DNA of 64,000 nucleotides. It comes from CAZAOA01 sp964486765. Its GTDB lineage: Bacteria; Patescibacteriota; UBA1384; XYA2-FULL-43-10. The translations under genes were made by a program, and so were the position numbers. The notes under the pieces are model-generated. The model saw only the letters and a program-made list of their open reading frames with translations. It had not been told where the DNA came from and searched no databases. The DNA lies in contig CAZAOA010000002.1 of NCBI GenBank assembly GCA_964486765.1, forward strand, positions 1 through 64,000, read 5' to 3'. Below are positions 26,629 through 35,336 of this stretch, piece after piece. Positions within the stretch are counted from its first letter, which is position 1. Each line of letters opens with the position of its first letter.

Positions 26629-26732
26629 CGCTTCGCTTATAAAAACCCGCGGTTTTTATTATTTTCCTACACGGGAAACTCCCGTTTCCCGACCCTTTCC
26701 CGCGGCTTCTCGTCCGTCAATCCTATGAAATT

Positions 26733-26808
26733 TGGTGGATTGCCCGGGACTCGAACCCGGAACCAATGGCTTAAGAGGCCACTGCTCTACCAATTGAGCT
26801 AACAATCC
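26733..26808 (-). tRNA. tRNA-Lys (anticodon CTT), CCA encoded
   Basis: Acceptor GGATTGT/GCAATCC, D-arm GCTC/GAGC, anticodon stem GTGGC/GCCAT with loop CTCTTAA, T-arm CCGGG-TTCGAGT-CCCGG, A73 and CCA. Confidence 0.96.
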
Positions 26809-26929
26809 ATATTCAGAATTGAGCTCTCCGACGATTCTGTCGGAGCTCCGATCGCAAGAATCGAAGAACAATCCATGTTATAACAACTCGATAATTTTGA
26901 TTTTTTAATTATTAACTTTGAACTAATTA

Positions 26930-27004
26930 TGGTACCCCCGGTAGGATTCGAACCTACAATATAAGTTCCGAAGACTCATGTGATATCCATTTCACTACGA
27001 GGGC
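26930..27004 (-). tRNA. tRNA-Arg (anticodon TCG), CCA encoded
   Basis: Acceptor GCCCTCG/CGGGGGT, D-arm GTGA/TCAC, anticodon stem TGAGT/ACTTA with loop CTTCGGA, T-arm GTAGG-TTCGAAT-CCTAC, A73 and CCA. The upstream ORF stops at the base next to its G1. Confidence 0.93.
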
Positions 27005-27664
27005 TCAATCAATTGTTTTCAATAACTCAATCCATTTCATTGTCTTCCAGTATATCTCACTTCCCGAAACTTCGATTCTTAAACATCCTTTATACAATGG
27101 ATTCCTTTTATTTGAATAATTACTTTTTTTAATTACACTTTTCTGCATTTGAGCCTTTGAGATATTAACCCTACTCATCCAAAATTCTTCGGGATTCTCA
27201 TGCTCATATGATTTGTGAATATAAAGCCTGTATTTTAAGAGATTATCTGGGACTTCTAGTAGTTTTAACCATTTTTTTATCAATACAATCATATCTATGT
27301 CTGAATTCATAAATTGAAAGTATTTTTGCTTTTTTGATCCTTCAGCCCAATAAAGTGAAATACCTATTATAAATAACCTGTTTTTACACAGTCGATTCCA
27401 ATCTTTTGATGCCTCTTTCTGAATATTGAACACTCTGTCAATCGCTTTTTTTTGATTTGCTAATGCTCCAAGTTGTCTACCTCTTTCGGCACCAGCTAAC
27501 TTATTGGACAATAATCTTCGTTGTTGCTTAGGCGACAATACTATACCTCTCAACCACGACGATAAAGTACTTTTTGAAATACTAGGAATTTTCTCCAATA
27601 TTTCATTATAAGAATATCCTCGTTTTCGATAATCAATCGCAATAGTTTTAATGTAAGATTTCAT
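27005..27664 (-). CDS. HTH protein with a LAGLIDADG-like core, abutting tRNA-Arg
   Basis: This 219-aa protein has an N-terminal helix-turn-helix (YSYNEILEKIPSISKSTLSSWL) and a basic linker. The core IIGISLYWAEGSKKQKYFQF with two further alpha-beta blocks is arranged like a LAGLIDADG half-domain, with AEG in place of DADG. Similar tRNA-linked ORFs occur in Patescibacteria as far as I recall, and homing or site-specific DNA cutting is an inference. Its TGA ends at 27005, immediately against G1 of tRNA-Arg at 27004, so it sits exactly at a tRNA boundary within a tRNA cluster. Confidence 0.7.
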   Translation of the reverse strand: MKSYIKTIAIDYRKRGYSYNEILEKIPSISKSTLSSWLRGIVLSPKQQRRLLSNKLAGAERGRQLGALANQKKAIDRVFNIQKEASKDWNRLCKNRLFIIGISLYWAEGSKKQKYFQFMNSDIDMIVLIKKWLKLLEVPDNLLKYRLYIHKSYEHENPEEFWMSRVNISKAQMQKSVIKKSNYSNKRNPLYKGCLRIEVSGSEIYWKTMKWIELLKTID

Positions 27665-27729
27665 ATAATGTACTACCCATATATTGGTACATATACACTA
27701 TATCATAGTATTTTTATTGCATTTTCATG

Positions 27730-27803
27730 GGGCGGCTAATGGGAATTGAACCCATGACTCCGGTGCCACAGACCAGCGTGATAACCACTTCACCATAGCC
27801 GCC
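27730..27803 (-). tRNA. tRNA-His (anticodon GTG)
   Basis: Acceptor GGCGGCT/AGCCGCC with C73, anticodon loop CTGTGGC, T-arm ATGGG-TTCAATT-CCCAT. CCA is not fully encoded (C then CA). Base -1 is T in the DNA, so G-1 would have to be added or processed differently. Confidence 0.92.
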
Positions 27804-27811
27804 ACAAAATC

Positions 27812-27887
<76 letters not shown>

Positions 27888-27894
27888 ATAACAT

Positions 27895-27990
27895 TGGCGG
27901 GCAGGTATCCATCCCAAAGGGACCCCTTCGGGGATGAGCTACGCGGGCTTTTGCCCTTCGATTATACTCAGGGCATCCTGAGCCTGTCGA
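27895..27990. repeat. Extragenic palindromic repeats
   Basis: A run of inverted repeats between tRNA genes: GGCGGGCAGG, CCCCTTCGGGG, and TTCGATTATACTCAGGGC... with ...CCTGAGCCTGTCGAAGG. Related GGGCAGG / TGCCCG units occur at 38596, 52740, 59274 and 60765. Confidence 0.6.
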
Positions 27991-27994
27991 AGGA

Positions 27995-28069
27995 TGGAGC
28001 GGGTAGTGGGAATCGAACCCACGTCTTCTGCTTGGAAGGCAGACATAATAGCCACTATACTATACCCGC
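27995..28069 (-). tRNA. tRNA-Gly (anticodon TCC), CCA encoded
   Basis: Acceptor GCGGGTA/TACCCGC, T73, CCA; anticodon stem TCTGC/GCAGA with loop CTTCCAA; T-arm GTGGG-TTCGATT-CCCAC. Confidence 0.96.
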
Positions 28070-28078
28070 AATTTTGTA

Positions 28079-28155
28079 TGGTCGGGGTGGTCGGACTCGA
28101 ACCGACGACCCCCGCGTCCCAAACGCGGTGCTCTAGCCAACTGAGCCACACCCCG
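28079..28155 (-). tRNA. tRNA-Pro (anticodon TGG), CCA encoded
   Basis: Acceptor CGGGGTG/CACCCCG, anticodon stem CCGCG/CGCGG with loop TTTGGGA, T-arm GTCGG-TTCGAGT-CCGAC, A73, CCA. Confidence 0.97.
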
Positions 28156-28326
28156 AAACAACAAAAATTACCCCTCAATTACAACAATATCATACAGCAA
28201 AATCTTAATCTAGTCAATGATGAGATTCCCCCTGCTGTGCCGGGCGTAGCTTTAGAGAAGACCGGGCGTTACCATAAACAATTCAAGCTTTTGCTTGGAT
28301 TTTATTAGTACATTGGTTATGAAAAG

Positions 28327-28362
28327 TGATGATTTATGCGCGGTCGCGCATTTATCATCATA
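28327..28362. repeat. GCGCG-centred palindrome
   Basis: GATGATTTATGCGCG-GTC-GCGCATTTATCATC, nearly perfect. A sibling with the same GCGCG core lies at 60926-60957. Confidence 0.65.
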
Positions 28363-28394
28363 TTAATATTTGTAAACAACTATTTTTAGCTCTG

Positions 28395-29105
28395 TTATTT
28401 ATACTTTCCGGCTAACATATTTTTCCTTACCACATATGCATCTCTTATCATCTTTAAGCCATCTTTCAACGGATTAACAGTTGAGTGAGGATCATCCTGC
28501 CAGGTGATTCCGACTTCTTTAATCTTGTATCCCAGCTTTCTTGCAATCGCAAGAAGTTCTATATCAAAACTAAATCGATCAAAAGTCTGTCGCTTGAAGA
28601 TTTCCTCTGAAGCTTTCTTTTCAAACAATTTGAATCCACACTGAGTATCCCTTATACCAGAGACCGCGATTGTGCGTATTATCAAATTTAACATTCTACC
28701 ACCTAACTTTCTAATAAACGACTGTGGAATAACCAGCTTTCCACCCTCTATATATCTTGATCCGATAACCACTTCATTTTTTGTCGCATAAGTCAAAAGC
28801 TTATCTACTTCTGTGATCGGAGTTGAATTATCAGCATCCATAAATAGTGCGAATTTTCCTTTTGCTTTTTGCACACCCTCTTTGACAGTGTAACCTTTTC
28901 CTTTATTCTCTTTTCTGTCGATAATCCTTAGGTTTGGCACTCTGTCGACAAATTTTTCAGTAGCTTCTTTAGTGTTATCCGGTGTTCCATCTAAAACAAC
29001 CAAAACTTCCAAAACGAAATCTTTCGTTTTGTAGTATTTCTCAATTCCATCTATGGCTTTGTGAATTCGTTCTTCTTCTTTGTTCGCAGGTATAATTATG
29101 CTCAA
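28395..29105 (-). CDS. Polyprenyl/dolichyl-phosphate glycosyltransferase (GT2)
   Basis: This protein of about 236 aa has a GT-A fold: SIIIPANKEEERI start, VVLDGTPDNT, FMDADNSTP (DxD metal site), then CGFKLFEKKASEEIF and DDPHSTVNPLKDG, close to ALG5/DPM1-like enzymes that load a sugar on a polyprenyl carrier. Its product would feed the PMT-like enzyme upstream. No ATG is available. TTG at 29103-29105 is the annotated start, but an ATT at 29115-29117 lies five bases after AAAGGAG and gives a more typical N terminus (IKEVFLSIIIPA). Confidence 0.88.
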   Translation of the reverse strand: MSIIIPANKEEERIHKAIDGIEKYYKTKDFVLEVLVVLDGTPDNTKEATEKFVDRVPNLRIIDRKENKGKGYTVKEGVQKAKGKFALFMDADNSTPITEVDKLLTYATKNEVVIGSRYIEGGKLVIPQSFIRKLGGRMLNLIIRTIAVSGIRDTQCGFKLFEKKASEEIFKRQTFDRFSFDIELLAIARKLGYKIKEVGITWQDDPHSTVNPLKDGLKMIRDAYVVRKNMLAGKYK

Positions 29106-29228
29106 AAATACTTCTTTAATCTTTCTCCTTTCTTCTTTTGATAATATCTTATGATTGGGATTTGTTTAGGTTAATTAGCCCCGAAAGGAGCCCTTTGGGC
29201 AAATTAGATATTAGAAGTTCCAAAATGT

Positions 29229-31052
29229 CTATTCATTTTGGGCTGGTGTTCCTCTATCAATATCTAGACTTCCAGGTGGGTCAACATGAGTTATCTCATA
29301 AGGAGAAACTGGTGGATTAGCACTCAAATCTGTTGAAGTAATGTTAAATACTAGAATTGATCCACCAATTACTGCTTCAGGTTCATAGTCATTTAACCAT
29401 TCATAAGACCACTTTCCTTCCATCGGACCATACAGCTTAGAGGATTGATAATAGGTTGCGGAGATTGCTAAGTAGCCAGTTGTAGGACCGTAAGACGAAT
29501 GCCATTCAACCGCTTGTGGCATATAGTATTCTGGAACCGATCCGCCAAAATAGTCAACTTTTATACTCTTAATATTTTCTTCATCGACAAATTTTTTAAG
29601 TCGAAGCAAGTCTTGACCCCAATCAAGTGATGAATCAGTCATGTACTCGTATCTCTTATCTCTCGGCACAACTTCATTAAAGTAGGCTATATAAGATGGA
29701 TAGTATGCGATCACACTTAGCCCCATCAATCCGACAAGCGCCCAGATGATTATCGCTTGCAGATTGAATTTTTCCTGTTCTCCAATGTAGCGGTGCATCT
29801 GTTTTGCAATAAACAATATAGCAAATGGTACAGTTGGAATAAGATGCCTTATGCCGATATTTAGTGAGCCTTGCAATGTAAAGAGCCAGTAAACTACAAG
29901 TGGAGTTAGTATTACCCAATCAGCCCAAGCTTCTTTTTTGTTCCTGTTTCGAAATACAATAAATGTAATGATTGACCATACAAGAAGAATTAGAACTGAG
30001 ATAGGAGTCTTTATCAGGTAGGCTACCGGGAAAAACCATGCGATTGATTTGTCTGAAAGAGAACCTAAGATAAATACTGCGTTTCCACCAGCCACTCTTC
30101 CTATTACCAGCATGACTCCTAGAAGATAGTGTCCAAGCGCTCGCAATATAACATTGTTTTCAAAAAGGTGTAAGAAATTTCTGAAAGCTTGAGTGTCTTC
30201 TCTTTGTGTAAGATTCATCTCGATAACTTTGTGTTCTATCTCGGGCGATGTATTCCAAACAAATGGAATATAGACGATCCATACCAGTGCTAATGAATAA
30301 ACACATACCCAAAAATACGTCTTGAGGTGTTCTTTGAAGTGAAACCAGAAGTTTTCTTTTTCAGATTTATCTTGCCACGACTTTCCGATGATCAATATAA
30401 TAAATATACCGAACAGTAGAAATGATGAAAACTTAAGTAGTTGTGCAACGCCAAATGCCAGACCTGCTATTAGAACTGTCTTGAAGGTTTTTTTAACCAA
30501 TGCATTTGAAAACGCCCAAATGGCTATAATGTAGCCTAAAGCCGCGGCGATATCGGTGGTAACCAAATGTCCATGACCTATCATCTCAGGATAAAAAGCA
30601 TAAAGTGCTAAGGCAAACATTGCAACTTTAGTGCCAAAGAACTTTTTAGCCATGAAAAATACCGTCAGTCCCAACAAAAGCATAAGTAGTATCATCGGAA
30701 GCCTTGAAAGCAAAAGTATATAGGCTGGGTCATTTCCGGTTTCATATAGTAAATACCAACCGCTTTCCCACTGGTTGATCTGCTCCCAACTCCAGTCAGG
30801 TTTTATGTCATCTATCCCAGCAAGAGCTAATGGAATCCCTGCAAGTGCTTTTGCTAACGGAGGATGTTCTGGGTTCAACCGAAAATCATTGTGCTCAACA
30901 TATGAATAACCCGAAGGGATGTGAGCTACTTCGTCAACAGTTCCAGAATCGCCAAGCGCAGAAAAGAATGAGAGAGCGAACATAATCCCTAAAAGTACTA
31001 CTACACCAAGCGCGGTAAACAGTTTCTTTCTTTTTATTACAAACTCCGGCAT
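29229..31052 (-). CDS. Polyprenyl-phosphate-dependent glycosyltransferase, PMT/GT39-like
   Basis: This 607-aa polytopic protein has about ten membrane helices. Its first periplasmic loop reads GDSGTVDEVAHIPSGYSYV...LNPEHPPLAKALAG, the acidic loop typical of ArnT/PMT-type GT-C enzymes; the large C-terminal extracellular part contains SSLDWGQDLLRLK. It probably moves a sugar from a lipid carrier to protein or glycan outside the membrane. TAAGGAGG precedes the ATG. It clusters with GT2, GtrA and a second GT2. Confidence 0.88.
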   Translation of the reverse strand: MPEFVIKRKKLFTALGVVVLLGIMFALSFFSALGDSGTVDEVAHIPSGYSYVEHNDFRLNPEHPPLAKALAGIPLALAGIDDIKPDWSWEQINQWESGWYLLYETGNDPAYILLLSRLPMILLMLLLGLTVFFMAKKFFGTKVAMFALALYAFYPEMIGHGHLVTTDIAAALGYIIAIWAFSNALVKKTFKTVLIAGLAFGVAQLLKFSSFLLFGIFIILIIGKSWQDKSEKENFWFHFKEHLKTYFWVCVYSLALVWIVYIPFVWNTSPEIEHKVIEMNLTQREDTQAFRNFLHLFENNVILRALGHYLLGVMLVIGRVAGGNAVFILGSLSDKSIAWFFPVAYLIKTPISVLILLVWSIITFIVFRNRNKKEAWADWVILTPLVVYWLFTLQGSLNIGIRHLIPTVPFAILFIAKQMHRYIGEQEKFNLQAIIIWALVGLMGLSVIAYYPSYIAYFNEVVPRDKRYEYMTDSSLDWGQDLLRLKKFVDEENIKSIKVDYFGGSVPEYYMPQAVEWHSSYGPTTGYLAISATYYQSSKLYGPMEGKWSYEWLNDYEPEAVIGGSILVFNITSTDLSANPPVSPYEITHVDPPGSLDIDRGTPAQNE

Positions 31053-31189
31053 TTTCCTCCTTACTCCAAATCATCTAAGATCTGGATTCTTTTCAATACA
31101 CTAATCAATATGTAAAGAACTATTCAATATTATTAATTCTTAAGTCTGTGTTATTCTGTGTGAAGTTTCTGTGATGGAATTTCCAGCTA

Positions 31190-31624
31190 TCATTTGTATG
31201 TCCAAAACTTATTTGCAAAGAAGTTCCAAAGTGTCGCACCGGCAGATGCAGCAACAAGTGCGACTATCTGACCTTGGTCAAGGTTGAACCTTGTGTATTT
31301 AAATGCCATATAGTTTATGCCCCAACCGATTAAACTTACAACGACAAACCTTAAAAATATAATTCTATTTTTCTTTGCCTTATTTTCCCTGCCAACACTT
31401 TCTTTGTATTCTTTTTTAAATGTCCAAACGGTGTTCCAGATAAATGAGTTGATGACAGCAACCACAAATGCAATCGCTTTTGCAGCAGGTTCCGCTTCTG
31501 TAGATAAGATAACAGTATTTACCAAAATAAAAAATACTAGCCAATCAACCGCAGTGTTACTTACTCCCACTAGTCCAAACTTTATAAACTGAATTATTCC
31601 CTCGCCTTTTTTCTTATAGCTCAT
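31190..31624 (-). CDS. GtrA-family membrane protein
   Basis: This 144-aa protein has four membrane helices with GtrA landmarks FIKFGLVGVSNTAVDWLVF and NSFIWNTVWTFKKEY, ending ATLWNFFANKFWTYK. GtrA proteins are thought to flip polyprenyl-linked sugars. The ATG at 31622-31624 follows GAGGGG; the longer reading from 31675 has no such site. It lies between membrane glycosyltransferases, which fits lipid-linked sugar transport. Confidence 0.9.
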   Translation of the reverse strand: MSYKKKGEGIIQFIKFGLVGVSNTAVDWLVFFILVNTVILSTEAEPAAKAIAFVVAVINSFIWNTVWTFKKEYKESVGRENKAKKNRIIFLRFVVVSLIGWGINYMAFKYTRFNLDQGQIVALVAASAGATLWNFFANKFWTYK

Positions 31625-31712
31625 ACCCCTCGCTTTATAAATATTGTTAATATTGTACCACATTTTAAACCACAAATATCGAATATTTGAAAATATATCA
31701 ATACCAGATCTT

Positions 31713-33254
31713 CTACTTATCCACAGAGGGCTTATCGTTATGCGTCACTTGCTGGTCAGTATTACTCCTTAGAGTTGACTTTACCGTCACCCGAAACTCC
31801 AAGTATTTGCCAAGTGCAAGATGGGTATGAGACATCAGCGCAGGAACCGACGAGAGGGCGATATTTGTGATAGGTAAAAGAATAGGAGTTAAAATCCAAT
31901 CCAAAATTAGTCTGCTTTTTGGCTTTTTGTCTCCTTTTGGTGGCACTAGAAGTGTCGAAATTATAATGGTTGTTATCATCCCTGTCCATGCGATCATCAG
32001 AAGTCTAGAGTAGAGAATTGGGAAGTGATATGCAGTAACGGTAGAGCCAAAATCTGGATTTAGAACAAATGGCATCCAAGAAGATGTAGCTAAAACAATC
32101 GACAATGTCGCCCATGAAATGTGTGATTCCCACAAAAGTAACGCGTTGATGTAACGATCATACCATGGGATAACTTTGTCCTTGAACGTATGTTCCATCA
32201 CATAGGGGATGTCGGACACTCCCCACGACCATCGCCTTTTTTGCAGATACTGCTCTTTAATAGTTGACCAAAGATCACCGGCTAAAACTGCATCCATATA
32301 GATCGGAGTGAACATCGAGATTACCTGATGACGGCCATTTAACCTAAAGTAGGAGCGCCAATACTGGTGTCCATCTTCCACAACAGATTCAGTTGACCAA
32401 AAATCAACTCGTTTCAAGGTTTCCAAACTCTGGGCGTGAGCAGAGAAATTCCTCAGACGAGTTGGACGCATCGCTACAATCATCTGCCAAAAAGATGAAC
32501 CCATGGCGATAAGTCGCATTGCAGAAGGTACATCCCAAATGTTGTTAAAATACATCGGAATAGGTTGAAATGTCTTATGAATAGGATCTTCATCGGTTAG
32601 GTATTTGTAAGTTAAACAAGCCATGTATTTTTTATCCATAACATTGTCAGCATCCATATTTGTGACGATAACCTTTTCAGGATTTATTCCCTTATCGTTA
32701 ATGTATTTTAAAATATTTCTTCCAGCGTTTGTAATGTTCGGCCCTTTTCCGATTATCTCGCCGGGGATATCTTTCGGGTGCATATAGGCTATATAGTCAA
32801 AAAGTTTTGAGCTATATTTCTTTTTAAGAATCTTTACTGATTTTTCCGCATTTTCTTTATCTCTTTCCTCCGTTGCCAAAACATAGATAACCTTATCCAT
32901 TGGATATTCTGACTCGACTACAGATTTCACCGATGATTCCAGAATTTTTATATTCTCTTTGTATGTAGGTACGATTACTACGTGGTAAATATCTTTGAAA
33001 CCTCTCTCTTTTGGAAGTTCCTTTACCATTTTGAACCAATCTAAGGCTATATCTTTTTTGTATTGAAAATACCCCTTTATTAAGAAAAAGGACATTACAA
33101 ATGTCCTTACGAACCAGAAACTCAAGTAAACCAAAAGTATAATAGCAAGATACATCGGCCAAAATATTGCAAGAGCTATCGGAGCTAAAATAACTGTCCA
33201 GCTGATACATGCTGGAAGGATTTCAAATAATCGTTTGTATTTCCAAGTTTTCAT
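31713..33254 (-). CDS. Membrane-bound GT2 processive-type glycosyltransferase
   Basis: This 513-aa protein has two N-terminal membrane helices, a cytosolic GT-A domain and two or three C-terminal helices. Catalytic landmarks are VVIVPTYKE, VTNMDADNVMD (DxD), VVEDGHQYWRSYF (ED) and QKRRWSWG (QxxRW), the set seen in cellulose/hyaluronan synthase relatives. It could polymerise an extracellular polysaccharide or add sugar to a lipid carrier. No Shine-Dalgarno site is evident. Confidence 0.88.
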   Translation of the reverse strand: MKTWKYKRLFEILPACISWTVILAPIALAIFWPMYLAIILLVYLSFWFVRTFVMSFFLIKGYFQYKKDIALDWFKMVKELPKERGFKDIYHVVIVPTYKENIKILESSVKSVVESEYPMDKVIYVLATEERDKENAEKSVKILKKKYSSKLFDYIAYMHPKDIPGEIIGKGPNITNAGRNILKYINDKGINPEKVIVTNMDADNVMDKKYMACLTYKYLTDEDPIHKTFQPIPMYFNNIWDVPSAMRLIAMGSSFWQMIVAMRPTRLRNFSAHAQSLETLKRVDFWSTESVVEDGHQYWRSYFRLNGRHQVISMFTPIYMDAVLAGDLWSTIKEQYLQKRRWSWGVSDIPYVMEHTFKDKVIPWYDRYINALLLWESHISWATLSIVLATSSWMPFVLNPDFGSTVTAYHFPILYSRLLMIAWTGMITTIIISTLLVPPKGDKKPKSRLILDWILTPILLPITNIALSSVPALMSHTHLALGKYLEFRVTVKSTLRSNTDQQVTHNDKPSVDK

Positions 33255-33355
33255 AAATGATATAGTAAGGATTATGGATTAAGCAAGGGAAAAATCTCCA
33301 ACTTCTTACTTACTACTTACTAACTTAATTTTTACTAGCTTACTTCTTACTTCCG

Positions 33356-33736
33356 TTAGTTAATTAGATAAAATGCTTCGATTATAAATATCAGATAAAG
33401 AAAAAATATATTGAATCCTAAAAGAAGGTTCGAAATCATCCGCTCTACTCTGAAAGAATATACCGCCAGGATAACGTGAATCACAAAGACGATTGCGAAA
33501 AGTTCAAGGGGGAAATAGGTAAGTACTGAATAAACAAATACATCTTGTTTTACTATCATCTCTTGCCATACGATGTATTCTGTAACAAATACCAATATGG
33601 AGATCACAAGTGCATAAAAGTTGAACTTGTTTTTTATTAGAGCTTTATCTATCAATTCGTATGTATTTTTTATGTAGTCCAATTCTATTTCCTTTTTAAC
33701 TTGCTTGCTACTACAAAATTTATTATCCAATAACAT
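33356..33736 (-). CDS. Small multi-pass membrane protein
   Basis: This 126-aa protein has a polar N terminus and three or four hydrophobic helices (about 40-60, 70-92, 102-124). It lies just after rsmH on the same strand, where FtsL would be found in many genomes, but its multiple helices do not match FtsL. Function unknown. Confidence 0.65.
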   Translation of the reverse strand: MLLDNKFCSSKQVKKEIELDYIKNTYELIDKALIKNKFNFYALVISILVFVTEYIVWQEMIVKQDVFVYSVLTYFPLELFAIVFVIHVILAVYSFRVERMISNLLLGFNIFFLYLIFIIEAFYLIN

Positions 33737-33795
33737 TCAAAATCTAACAGCAAACATAGATATTGTTATGATATCTATCTACCAATCTAACAAAT

Positions 33796-34728
33796 TTACC
33801 CCAACTTTTCAACTACACGCAATTTTGCGCTTCTAGATCTTGGGTTGGAGTTGATCTCATCTTCTGACGGTGTGATCGGTTTTTTGGTAATTAATTTTAT
33901 CTTTGGATTGTCGATTCGTGAATAATTCCTAAAATCGTGCTTTACAATTCTATCTTCAAGTGAATGGAAAGTGATCACAAGAAGTCTGCCACCAATCTTA
34001 AGTGCATCTATCGCTTTTGGGATGACATCTTTAATTACTTGAAGTTCACTATTTACTTCAATTCTCAACGCACGAAAAACATTTGTCGCAAAGTGTTTCC
34101 TTCTGTTGTGGATCATCTTTGGGTGAATAACCGATCGGATAATCTCAATTAGATCACCGACGGTCTCCATTGGTTTGACTTTTCTGGTCCTCACGATCGC
34201 TTTTGCAATCTTACGTGAGTTTCTCTCTTCACCGTATTCATATAATATGTTTGCCAATCTTTTTTCTAAGTAGCCATTTACCACATCTTTCGCCATCAAA
34301 TCATTATCGCTATCCATCCTCATATCTAGTGGCATCTTCAAATTCTCTTCATCTTCAGAAAAACTAAATCCCCTACTTTTATCGTCTAGCTGATGAGACG
34401 AGACACCTAAATCCAACAAGATGCCGTCAACTTTTTTTTCTTTCAATATATCATCGATGTTTATAAAATTATCTTTAACAAAAGTAATGTTTGAAAATTC
34501 TTTCAAGTTTTTCTTTGCTTCTATAATCGCTTCTTGATCGTGATCAATCCCAATTACATGAACATTGGGATTTGGAAATTGATTATTCTCGAGCAAAGCT
34601 CGAGAATGTCCTCCTCCGCCCAATGTTCCGTCAACATATACGCCATCTTTTTTAACATCAAGATGCTCCAAAACTTCATCGGTTAAAATCGGAGTATGAA
34701 ATTTTTGACTTTTCTTAATATTGTTCAT
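33796..34728 (-). CDS. rsmH: 16S rRNA (cytosine-1402-N4) methyltransferase
   Basis: This 310-aa protein (also called MraW) methylates N4 of C1402 in the ribosomal P site. It has SAM-binding YVDGTLGGGGHSRALLE, GILLDLGVSSHQLDD, RGFSF and the C-terminal TFHSLEDRIVK. A perfect palindrome (CTCGAG...CTCGAG, 34589-34610) lies inside the coding region near codon 40. The usual division genes (mraZ, ftsL, ftsI) are not adjacent. The promoter region is shared with the divergent 34770 gene over only 41 bp, suggesting leaderless or near-leaderless transcripts. Confidence 0.97.
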   Translation of the reverse strand: MNNIKKSQKFHTPILTDEVLEHLDVKKDGVYVDGTLGGGGHSRALLENNQFPNPNVHVIGIDHDQEAIIEAKKNLKEFSNITFVKDNFINIDDILKEKKVDGILLDLGVSSHQLDDKSRGFSFSEDEENLKMPLDMRMDSDNDLMAKDVVNGYLEKRLANILYEYGEERNSRKIAKAIVRTRKVKPMETVGDLIEIIRSVIHPKMIHNRRKHFATNVFRALRIEVNSELQVIKDVIPKAIDALKIGGRLLVITFHSLEDRIVKHDFRNYSRIDNPKIKLITKKPITPSEDEINSNPRSRSAKLRVVEKLG

Positions 34729-34769
34729 TTAATGTTGTATACTAAATACTGTATACTTAATACTAATTT

Positions 34770-35336
34770 ATGGATTCAAAAGATATAAAATACTATCTCG
34801 GTTGGAGGTATAAGAATACCATATTATTGCTAATTAGTCTAGTACTTCTATATCTATTCGCCGATAGACCAGAAGTTATATCCTTCATAGAGTTGATAGG
34901 AGGCTTTGGTTATTTCGGAGCATTTTTAGTAGGAATGATGTTTGTATCAACTTTTACTGTCGCTCCCTCCCTAATAATTCTTTATAGACTTGCTGAAACA
35001 CTAGATCCTTTTTCTGTAGCCATACTTGCAGGATCTGGTGCGGTAATAGGAGATTATATTATCTTTCGTTTTTATAAAGACAGAGTTTTTTCAGAGTTAA
35101 GAGTAATATTTCGAAAGCTAAAGGGTCCTTACATCTTTAAGATATTTACTACTCCGTATTTTGCCTGGTTTACTCCCCTTTTGGGTGCAACCATTATAGC
35201 CTCCCCTTTCCCTGACGAAGTCGGAGTCGGTATTCTGGGTATCTCAAAAATCCAAACTTGGAAGTTTATACTGGTTTCATTTTTATTGAACGCAACGGGG
35301 ATTTTTATAGTGGTTACTATCGCTAGATCATACTAG
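34770..35336 (+). CDS. Multi-pass membrane protein (VTT/DedA-like shape)
   Basis: This 188-aa protein has four to five membrane helices. GGFGYFGAFLVGMMF and a later AGSGAVIGDYIIFRFYK resemble the G-x-x-x-G-D and Y-x-x-G-R region of VTT-domain proteins, and the C-terminal FPDEVGVGILGISK fits the same plan. Assignment is tentative. TATACT lies about 15 bases before the ATG, so the mRNA may be leaderless. The gene ends one base before the convergent dehydrogenase gene ends. Confidence 0.68.
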   Translation: MDSKDIKYYLGWRYKNTILLLISLVLLYLFADRPEVISFIELIGGFGYFGAFLVGMMFVSTFTVAPSLIILYRLAETLDPFSVAILAGSGAVIGDYIIFRFYKDRVFSELRVIFRKLKGPYIFKIFTTPYFAWFTPLLGATIIASPFPDEVGVGILGISKIQTWKFILVSFLLNATGIFIVVTIARSY

